Source: Spirochaetia bacterium (lineage in GTDB: Bacteria; Spirochaetota; Spirochaetia; Treponematales; Breznakiellaceae). Taken from it: a stretch of 24,189 nucleotides of DNA. The translations under genes were made by a program, and so were the position numbers. Positions 1-4,846 of this stretch are shown here, piece after piece; the stretch's first letter is position 1, and every line of letters starts with the position of its first letter. The stretch is from NCBI GenBank assembly GCA_025997675.1, contig BNUX01000043.1, forward strand, positions 1-24,189, read 5' to 3'. A model generated the notes under the pieces. That model had not been told where the DNA came from. It worked only from the letters and a program-made list of their open reading frames with translations, and searched no databases.

Positions 1-11
1 GGGGAGTGAAC

Positions 12-57
12 TGCCGTAGGGCGGACGATCCGTTGCGTCAGACGAGGCGATAGGCAG
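12..57 (+). repeat. Direct repeat A, copy 1 (about 46 bp)
   Basis: This stretch matches 3535-3580 in the same orientation with about 42 of 46 bases identical, and the first 40 bases differ at only two positions. It begins TGCCGTAGGGCGGACGATCC. It contains two tiny dyads, CGGA-CGA-TCCG and CGTC-A-GACG, so it may fold. The two copies bound a roughly 3.5-kb patch with two toxin-antitoxin-like pairs and an orphan secreted protein. The copy lies so near the window edge that its left boundary cannot be judged. Confidence 0.75.
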
Positions 58-205
58 GGCTTTGAACCGTAGGTTCGCACGCGCTGGTACCGGTGAGCCG
101 ACAGGCAACCTCCGGGTGTAACTGCCGCTTCTTCTATAGTACTACAAACCCCCGGCAAATGCAAGTAAAAAAGAACACATTATGCAAAGTTTTTTTGTCC
201 CACAA

Positions 206-303
206 TACCATGAAGAAGACTCGAACTTCCATGCCGGTGAAGACGCTGGTACCTGAAACGAGATGTCATACGCTGTCATCTGCAACGAACAATCTCTCAT
301 GAT
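206..303 (-). other. tRNA-Leu-like sequence, degenerate (possible pseudo-tRNA)
   Basis: Read on the minus strand, positions 303-297 (ATCATGA) pair over 7 bp, with one G-T wobble, with 213-207 (TCATGGT) as an acceptor stem. Positions 230-214 form a T-arm with stem GGAAG/CTTCT and loop TTCGAGT, a full match to the tRNA T-loop consensus. Positions 262-246 form an anticodon-like arm CTCGT-TTCAGGT-ACCAG with one mismatch, giving anticodon CAG (Leu). A 15-nt variable region (245-231) follows, as in class II tRNAs. Against a working gene: 34 nt separate the acceptor and anticodon stems where about 20 are expected, the D-loop GG is absent, the sequence ATGACA occurs twice there, and no CCA is encoded. 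It may be a decayed tRNA or an attachment remnant. A covariance-model scan would decide. Confidence 0.3.
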
Positions 304-306
304 TCT

Positions 307-780
307 TTATAATGATCCCTTTAATGATCCTCGGACCAGACTTTCGGCATTGTCAGGAAGTCGAAAATGAACACGCCGTAAATCGGCAATAGTGCTTTCG
401 ATGTCTTCTATAATACCCTGCTCATAGGCACGAATGAGGATACCGAGGGTTCCGGTAATCTCAAGCCCTAAGCCAAGAGCGACCTTTCGCGCCCTTCTTT
501 CATCAATAATCACGAGTGCGTCATCAATCTCGGTGGCAAGAGCAATCGCGCTTGATTCTCCCAAATCTATAAATTCATTTAAGGTGATTGTTTTTTGGCT
601 ATCGGTAACGGCCTTTACCGTAATCCATTCAGGGAGCACGAGTGCGTATTCATTGGCGATTTCCGGGGTAACAAGTACCGTTCCATAGAGTTGATGTAGA
701 ACATCCAGCTTTCCGATGTTGGTCAAACCAATCAGGCAGCTTGTATCAGAAATGACGAGCTTATTATGCTTGCCGGGCAT
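307..780 (-). CDS. DUF3368 family PIN-like toxin
   Basis: Predicted toxin of a UPF0175/DUF3368 toxin-antitoxin pair. The protein is 157 aa from the chosen start. The N-terminus VISDTSCLIGL carries the first conserved Asp (D12) of the PIN fold. GESSAIALA in the middle supplies the conserved acidic residue, and LVIIDERRARK followed by ITGTLGIL is the typical DUF3368 C-terminal half. PIN proteins are metal-dependent ribonucleases; activity here is inferred. The start at 780 overlaps the upstream gene by 17 bp and gives the usual short lead-in to the first Asp. An in-frame ATG pair at 804/801 with a GAGG too close to it is an alternative (165 aa). The last codons hold a 12-nt tandem duplication (GGATCATTAAAG/GGATCATTATAA), so the protein ends GSLKGSL. 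The tRNA-like sequence begins 3 bp further on. Confidence 0.8.
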   Translation of the reverse strand: MPGKHNKLVISDTSCLIGLTNIGKLDVLHQLYGTVLVTPEIANEYALVLPEWITVKAVTDSQKTITLNEFIDLGESSAIALATEIDDALVIIDERRARKVALGLGLEITGTLGILIRAYEQGIIEDIESTIADLRRVHFRLPDNAESLVRGSLKGSL

Positions 781-997
781 GTTCAATTTCCCATCGGACA
801 TCATCCTCGGTCATCGTTACCACCGGAATGCCGTATCTTCCCAGCAATTCATAAAATGCCCGATAGGAAAGCCCTGCAACTTCAGCCGCTTTCCCCAGAG
901 AGAGCTTATCGGCTTCAAAGAGCTTCATGGCAAAAAGTATCTGTGCATCGGTTTCCGATATATTAGCCGTATCCGGAACGGTCAAGGTCAATTGCAT
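764..997 (-). CDS. UPF0175 family antitoxin
   Basis: A small protein of 77 aa that matches UPF0175: a short beta N-terminus (MQLTLTVPDT), then the helix-turn-helix-like block DKLSLGKAAEVAGLSYRAFY, then LLGRYGIPVV, and an acidic tail MTEDDVRWEIE. This family is the usual upstream partner of DUF3368 PIN proteins and is thought to bind the toxin and the operon promoter. The start at 997 is supported by a strong Shine-Dalgarno AAGGAGG 7-9 nt upstream. The longer open frame back to 1096 would run through the promoter and leader dyad and is rejected. The stop overlaps the toxin start, so the two are probably translationally coupled. Confidence 0.8.
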   Translation of the reverse strand: MQLTLTVPDTANISETDAQILFAMKLFEADKLSLGKAAEVAGLSYRAFYELLGRYGIPVVTMTEDDVRWEIEHARQA

Positions 998-1030
998 AAA
1001 AATCTCCTCCTTGTAAAGGGCATAAGCCCA

Positions 1031-1062
1031 ATGAGAGGCTGAGTACGCCCTCAGTCTCTCAT
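1031..1062 (-). promoter_or_regulatory. Long dyad in the leader of the UPF0175/DUF3368 operon
   Basis: ATGAGAG (1031-1037) pairs with CTCTCAT (1056-1062) and CTGAG (1039-1043) with CTCAG (1050-1054). The result is a 12-bp stem around a 6-nt loop, broken only by the 1038/1055 pair. It begins about 5 bp after the -10 hexamer, so it would start at or near the 5' end of the mRNA and end before the ribosome-binding site. It could be the operator for autoregulation by the antitoxin or an mRNA leader hairpin. The sequence does not say which. Confidence 0.55.
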
Positions 1063-1066
1063 GGTA

Positions 1067-1096
1067 AGTATATACCTTATTATCTTCCTCAATCAA
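1067..1096 (-). promoter_or_regulatory. Sigma-70-type promoter of the UPF0175/DUF3368 operon
   Basis: On the minus strand, TTGATT (1096-1091) and TATACT (1072-1067) are separated by 18 bp. The predicted transcript would start near 1060, at the edge of the leader dyad, and the antitoxin ATG is at 997 behind an AAGGAGG. Confidence 0.55.
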
Positions 1097-1166
1097 TAGT
1101 CCGAAAAGAGCACACTCACCGCTTGGTGAATTGATGAAACCCAGGGGTAGGCTGCTGATTTCAGTA

Positions 1167-1195
1167 TTGACCGCCCACAGGTACCGGGTTATACT
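1167..1195 (+). promoter_or_regulatory. Sigma-70-type promoter of the secreted-protein gene
   Basis: TTGACC (1167-1172) and TATACT (1190-1195) are separated by 17 bp. A transcript would start near 1202, which puts the ATG at 1131 outside the mRNA and supports translation from 1230. The promoter diverges from that of the toxin-antitoxin operon, with about 70 bp between the two -35 boxes. Confidence 0.6.
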
Positions 1196-1229
1196 CCTAA
1201 ACGGTACTCGTACCAGAATGGAGGACTAT

Positions 1230-2351
1230 ATGAAACGTGGAACCATTGCATGTACCATTATTGTAACGGGCTTTTTCTTAATCAATCCACTCGCCGCGCA
1301 GACCGCCGATAGTGAAAAAAAGGCGGCCGGTACCGATGTGTTTGCAATAGGGTTTAATCCAGGAAGATATTTGTCTTTGTTTTCAGTAAAAAATCAAGCA
1401 AAAGAAATTAGTAATAGTGATTATGTTGATGAGGCTTCTGATGATGATTATGATACATTTTCTGGGCTTGATGGAAATCAAGGATTAATAGATTCATCTC
1501 TGGAATTTGCTTTACTTTCTTATTATTCTAAACCAGTAGTTGCTATCCGCCCAGTAGAGGCATCCACAGACCTCCCCGCCAACAACCGCACCTCGGAGAT
1601 AAGGCTGGCGGCGGCGACGTATAAAGAATTGCAGGAAATAAAGTTTCTAACCCCTAATGATCGCAATCGTATTGGCAGATATGAAGGTATGTTGAAATTC
1701 ATAAAAGATACGGCGGTGTCCAAAGGTTTTCAGCCGATCACCGACAGCGAAATAAACTCCGCCATCGCCGCCCTGGTCTCCGCCGAGGTTGACGCGCAGT
1801 TTAATAGGGTGAGTTTTTTTCTAAATACACAATATAATGCGGTTTTGACACGTGATGCTAAGACCGGACAATTTATATTAAGTTATGAAGGATATTTTAA
1901 TAGCACTAAATCGACTAAGACACTCTCCGCTTCTTCGTTGGATGCATTATCACTTGAGATGCGAAATGGAAAAGACAAAGTTGATTTTGATCAGAATTGT
2001 ATAAACGAAGTCCGCGCCCAAGCCGCGCTGATCCCGGCATTCAAGCTGGCAAGGCTGGACAAGAGCCTGCTGGACAGCATACAGCATAATATCAGCGGTG
2101 TTATAACGCGGTTTTATTCCAATCCAAATGCAGCCACTTATAATGAAATGAAGGATGTCTATATTGCATACCATAAAGATGCCTATAATAGTAATCTTGT
2201 TATGAATGTTTGGGTAACTTATGGAGGGATACTGGAAGCATTAAATGAAGCATTGGCACAAAAAATTAATAGTGAGCCGCAAGTACTTGGCAGTAACAAT
2301 CTGCCTTACGCTGATTCAGACATAAGACGTCTGAGAGCACTCAGGCCGTAG
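1230..2351 (+). CDS. Hypothetical exported protein of mosaic base composition
   Basis: I do not recognise this protein. It is 373 aa. The N-terminus (MKRGTIACTI..GFFLINPLAAQ) is a classic signal peptide of about 24 residues with no lipobox, so it is probably periplasmic or secreted. An acidic stretch follows at residues 65-75, and the rest looks helical and soluble with no membrane segment. The start at 1230 has GGAGG 5 nt upstream and lies behind a good promoter; an earlier in-frame ATG at 1131 is upstream of that promoter. Base use is patchy: about 1335-1545, 1620-1705, 1800-1985 and 2080-2275 are AT-rich, while about 1546-1618, 1706-1800 and 2008-2078 are GC-rich like the core genome. A stem-loop follows 8 bp after the stop. 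No function is proposed. Confidence 0.75.
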   Translation: MKRGTIACTIIVTGFFLINPLAAQTADSEKKAAGTDVFAIGFNPGRYLSLFSVKNQAKEISNSDYVDEASDDDYDTFSGLDGNQGLIDSSLEFALLSYYSKPVVAIRPVEASTDLPANNRTSEIRLAAATYKELQEIKFLTPNDRNRIGRYEGMLKFIKDTAVSKGFQPITDSEINSAIAALVSAEVDAQFNRVSFFLNTQYNAVLTRDAKTGQFILSYEGYFNSTKSTKTLSASSLDALSLEMRNGKDKVDFDQNCINEVRAQAALIPAFKLARLDKSLLDSIQHNISGVITRFYSNPNAATYNEMKDVYIAYHKDAYNSNLVMNVWVTYGGILEALNEALAQKINSEPQVLGSNNLPYADSDIRRLRALRP

Positions 2352-2358
2352 GAGAGCG

Positions 2359-2411
2359 CAAAGGCACCGGGCGCCTTTTGGCCTTCCCGTTGGCGGCTTT
2401 CCAAAAAGCCG
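2359..2411 (+). terminator. Two stem-loops between convergent genes, possible terminator
   Basis: AAAGGC (2360-2365) pairs with GCCTTT (2373-2378) around a 7-nt loop, ending in TTTT. A second perfect stem CGGCTTT-CCAA-AAAGCCG spans 2394-2411 and belongs to direct repeat B. They sit just after the secreted-protein stop and downstream of the HEPN stop on the other strand, so they may end both transcripts. The U-tract is short, which keeps confidence low. Confidence 0.35.
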
Positions 2412-2431
2412 GCAATAGGGTATATTGAGGG
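2393..2431 (+). repeat. Direct repeat B, copy 1 (39 bp)
   Basis: This is identical to 3325-3363 except for one base (C/T at 2413 versus 3345), in the same orientation. It holds a perfect 7-bp stem with a CCAA loop (2394-2411), followed by a GGGTATATTGAGGG tail. The two copies flank the HEPN/MNT pair: this one is 27 bp past the HEPN stop and the other is 133 bp upstream of the MNT start. Confidence 0.85.
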
Positions 2432-2458
2432 GATAGCAGGGTGAGCAGTTTAGCTTTG

Positions 2459-2875
2459 TTATTCACCCGCCGCCTCCGCTGATACAAAAAACCTCTGTGA
2501 ATATTCAAATAGTACTCTTGCATCGACAACGGCCTGGCGTAGTTGTGCGTCAGTTATTTCTATCTCCTTAGGATAGCGCGGGCGGACGCTGTATTTATTC
2601 AAATGCTCCGATGCTTTAACAATACTGTCTGCATCAGTGATGAAAGGCAAACAGAGTTCCCGCAATTCCAATAAATCATGTCTTCTGGGCGGAAATACCG
2701 CATTAAGAATGAGTATTGATTTTAGACTTTTCTCCGCGCTTTGCTGACAATGAAAGCAAATTATTTCTGTTGGTACCGGCTTCATTTTCAGCAAAAATTC
2801 GGCGCTGTCCAAGTCCATTTTTGCGAAGTTCTGCCATTCCTGTGCGGATTCGCGGTCGGTCATATTTTCAGCCAT
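2459..2875 (-). CDS. HEPN domain protein (COG2250-type), partner of MNT
   Basis: A 138-aa HEPN protein. Typical marks are EWQNFAKMDLDSAEFLL (residues 13-29), the core helix CFHCQQSAEKSLKSIL (40-55), the basic RRHDLLEL (64-71) and NKYSVRPRYP (93-102). HEPN proteins of this kind pair with minimal nucleotidyltransferases as toxin-antitoxin or defence modules, the HEPN being a possible RNase. The RX4-6H-plus-Tyr signature used by the HepT RNases and their AMPylation site is not seen here, so activity and mode of control may differ. The start overlaps the MNT stop by 8 bp and has AAAGGAG 9 nt upstream. A second in-frame ATG lies 4 codons in. Confidence 0.8.
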   Translation of the reverse strand: MAENMTDRESAQEWQNFAKMDLDSAEFLLKMKPVPTEIICFHCQQSAEKSLKSILILNAVFPPRRHDLLELRELCLPFITDADSIVKASEHLNKYSVRPRYPKEIEITDAQLRQAVVDARVLFEYSQRFFVSAEAAGE

Positions 2876-3191
2876 AGAGCAACACTCCTTTGGTAGCTAC
2901 CTCTCGTTCCAGTGTAGTTGCGGTACAACGGTAATCAAAGCGTGATTTTTTGATGACTAAAATATCGGCCGGCATGGACTTTTTGCCATAAAGCGCATGG
3001 CGGATTATATCTTCCGCATCAATTTCTTTATAGGGCGCATCGTCTTTTAGTATCACATAAAAGTCCAGGTCCGAGTCCGCATTAGGCACACCATAGGCAT
3101 AGGAACCGAACAAATACACCTGTTCCACGGGAATTGTCTGAATGATAATGTCTTTTATTGCCGTTATCTGCTCTTGGGTTTTTGCTTCCAT
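2868..3191 (-). CDS. Minimal nucleotidyltransferase (MNT), MntA-like
   Basis: A 107-aa nucleotidyltransferase of the MNT family. The signature GSYAYGVPNADSDLD (residues 29-43) is intact, with D41 and D43 as metal ligands, and the third carboxylate is D76 in MPADILVI. All catalytic residues are present, so it should be active. In related MNT/HEPN pairs the MNT protein is the antitoxin and adenylylates the HEPN toxin; that role is inferred here. The gene is first in the operon and overlaps HEPN by 8 bp. Upstream lie a good promoter and a palindrome at 3213-3241. The start at 3191 has AGGA about 9 nt before it. Confidence 0.85.
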   Translation of the reverse strand: MEAKTQEQITAIKDIIIQTIPVEQVYLFGSYAYGVPNADSDLDFYVILKDDAPYKEIDAEDIIRHALYGKKSMPADILVIKKSRFDYRCTATTLEREVATKGVLLYG

Positions 3192-3212
3192 ACCTATTAT
3201 CCTGATACATCC

Positions 3213-3241
3213 AGTATATCATACCCTATGATAGCAGGCAA
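3213..3241 (-). promoter_or_regulatory. Promoter of the MNT/HEPN operon with an overlapping palindrome
   Basis: On the minus strand, TTGCCT (3241-3236) and TATACT (3218-3213) are 17 bp apart, with a TGA before the -10 that fits an extended -10. A perfect palindrome ATCATA-CCC-TATGAT (3218-3232) fills the spacer and touches the -10, which is where a repressor would block RNA polymerase. That suggests autoregulation by the pair or one of its members. Confidence 0.5.
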
Positions 3242-3324
3242 CTACCTGTCCGGCCATAGGACTCGTAATGTATCGCCCGAAAGTCAAGCCCTTTGGGGCG
3301 TCCCCGCAGCGTTTTATCCTGAAA

Positions 3325-3363
3325 GCGGCTTTCCAAAAAGCCGGTAATAGGGTATATTGAGGG
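3325..3363 (+). repeat. Direct repeat B, copy 2 (39 bp)
   Basis: Second copy of the repeat at 2393-2431, with one mismatch. The perfect stem CGGCTTT-CCAA-AAAGCCG is at 3326-3343, followed by TATATT at 3353-3358. That hexamer could act as a rightward -10 with a weak TTTCCA -35 at 3330-3335, placing a promoter in front of the small reading frame at 3376. Confidence 0.85.
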
Positions 3364-3375
3364 TAGGAGCTAATC

Positions 3376-3474
3376 ATGGAAGCCATACAAGCAATGCCGG
3401 ACTGGAAAGCAACCGCAGATGAGATTTGGGCTGTTCGGAACAGAACCGCCAAAAGGCAGCTATCACCCGCATGA
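3376..3474 (+). CDS. Small reading frame of 32 aa, possibly a gene remnant
   Basis: It begins MEAIQAMPDWKATADEIWAV and ends in a stop after 32 codons. AGGAG lies 6 nt before the ATG, one of the best ribosome-binding sites in the window, and a TATATT lies in the repeat just upstream. The wording resembles the first residues of the coiled-coil DUF3782-like proteins common in treponemes, but the rest of such a protein is absent, so a truncated remnant is more likely than a functional peptide. The resemblance is from memory and unchecked. This is the only coding candidate in the 428-bp gap 3192-3619, which otherwise holds the MNT promoter, repeat B copy 2, a hairpin and repeat A copy 2. Confidence 0.35.
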   Translation: MEAIQAMPDWKATADEIWAVRNRTAKRQLSPA

Positions 3475-3512
3475 GTGGTAATTTTTATAGGCTGGCGTTG
3501 CCTCATTCAACA

Positions 3513-3549
3513 GTCCGCCGAAAAGGCATCATAATGCCGTAGGGCGGAC
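3513..3549. repeat. Nested hairpin at the edge of direct repeat A
   Basis: GTCCGCC (3513-3519) pairs with GGCGGAC (3543-3549), and inside it GGCAT (3525-3529) pairs with ATGCC (3534-3538). The right half of the structure is the start of repeat A copy 2. Whether copy 1 has the same partner cannot be seen because it lies at the window edge. Confidence 0.55.
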
Positions 3550-3580
3550 GATCCGTCGCGTCAGACGAGACGATGCGCAG
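3535..3580 (+). repeat. Direct repeat A, copy 2 (about 46 bp)
   Basis: Matches 12-57 in the same orientation with about four differences in 46 bases. It lies 40 bp beyond the 3' end of the AT-rich MFS gene and marks the right edge of the accessory patch. Confidence 0.75.
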
Positions 3581-3619
3581 CTCCTTATCCCCAGCTTGGT
3601 TATGTGCAGTTTGCCCTCT

Positions 3620-4846
3620 TCAGAGCTTTTTTATTTTTAATATTATTTTACCAATTATTATAGTTGCCATTGAACCTAACCCCGCAATAATAAAATACCT
3701 ATCCATCCCGACTTTTTCCGCAATAGGGCCGGTTATTATTAAACCAATGGGCATTAATAATGACATTAGGCTTGAATACAAAGAAAACACCCGTCCTAGT
3801 TTTTCTCTTGGAATATTTTCCTGAATATACGTTCTATAAGGAATATTATATATATTCATTCCTGCACCAAAAAACAAACAAACTATTAATAACAGATTTA
3901 GTCCAATATTATTATGTGGTAATATACCTACTATAAATGCTGATAACCCAACAATAATTATACCAAATAATGTCCCATTTAATTTGTCTTTTATCTTCGC
4001 TCCTATAATTCCAATAACCATGAAACTTACCAATGCCCCTATTGATGACAATACTCTTGAAGCGCTAACATGCCATACAGAACCATGAAATACCGTTCCA
4101 ACAATTAAATTTAAAAATGTACCTGTAGGGGATAAAAATAACAATGCTATACATAAAATAATTGTAACAAGAAATAATTGTTTATCCTGCATGTATATTA
4201 TTAATCCTTCTTTAATTTCACGTAACATATTCGGCTTTTTCTTTATTACTATTGGTAATTCCGGAATTTTTATAATTAGTATAGCAGTACAAGCTATTAA
4301 GGCGCCTGCAAAGTCGGATAGTAAAATATATTTCATTGGCAATAAATCGTACATTGCGGCGCCAAGTATTGGGCAAAGTAAGAATGAGCCGGTGCCTAAA
4401 AATTGATTTATGCTATTTGCTTTTATTAATTGTTCTTTTGGTACAAGTAATGGCATTGTTGCTTGTATAGCAGGAGAATGAAATATATTTCCAATTGAAC
4501 GCATAAATAAAACAATCCCTATCATATAAACCGGAGGTTCACCTATAGAAAACAGTAGTGAAAATAATAATGCTATTACGCCGGTAAATAAATCTGCTGA
4601 AATTATTACCGTTTTTCTTTTCAGGCGGTCAACCAATGCCCCGGCAAATGGTCCAATGAATACTGATGGTATTAACGATAATACTGTCGTATAAGTTAAT
4701 GATAAGGCCGATCCTGTTTTATCAACAATCCACCATATCAATACAAATTGTACAGCGCCTGATCCGAGTAATGAGATCGCTTGGCTTATGGCAATAATTA
4801 AAAAGTTGATTTGCCATTTTTCATTCTTTGTTTCTTCCATATCCAT
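3620..4846 (-). CDS. MFS efflux transporter, MefA-like (MFS_3 type)
   Basis: A 408-aa major facilitator with about 12 hydrophobic segments. The loop between segments 2 and 3 reads GPFAGALVDRLKRKT, the MFS motif A, and FMRSIGNIFHSPAIQA followed by PLLVPKEQL is typical of the MefA/macrolide-efflux branch. It probably exports a drug or other small hydrophobic compound by proton antiport; the substrate cannot be read from sequence. The gene is strikingly AT-rich with many A/T third positions, unlike the GC-rich neighbours, and the change is abrupt at 4846. This points to recent transfer. Its start lies inside the 3' end of the ClC gene (26-bp overlap), and a second ATG at 4840 is possible. Neither has a clear Shine-Dalgarno, so it may rely on readthrough from the ClC gene. 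Confidence 0.85.
   Translation of the reverse strand: MDMEETKNEKWQINFLIIAISQAISLLGSGAVQFVLIWWIVDKTGSALSLTYTTVLSLIPSVFIGPFAGALVDRLKRKTVIISADLFTGVIALLFSLLFSIGEPPVYMIGIVLFMRSIGNIFHSPAIQATMPLLVPKEQLIKANSINQFLGTGSFLLCPILGAAMYDLLPMKYILLSDFAGALIACTAILIIKIPELPIVIKKKPNMLREIKEGLIIYMQDKQLFLVTIILCIALLFLSPTGTFLNLIVGTVFHGSVWHVSASRVLSSIGALVSFMVIGIIGAKIKDKLNGTLFGIIIVGLSAFIVGILPHNNIGLNLLLIVCLFFGAGMNIYNIPYRTYIQENIPREKLGRVFSLYSSLMSLLMPIGLIITGPIAEKVGMDRYFIIAGLGSMATIIIGKIILKIKKL

Noticed and set aside
3590..3640. CTCTTCAGAGCTTTTTTATTTTT as a rightward terminator
   Set aside because: The stem would leave a 2-nt loop, and no rightward gene ends here; the T-run is inside the 3' end of the AT-rich MFS gene.
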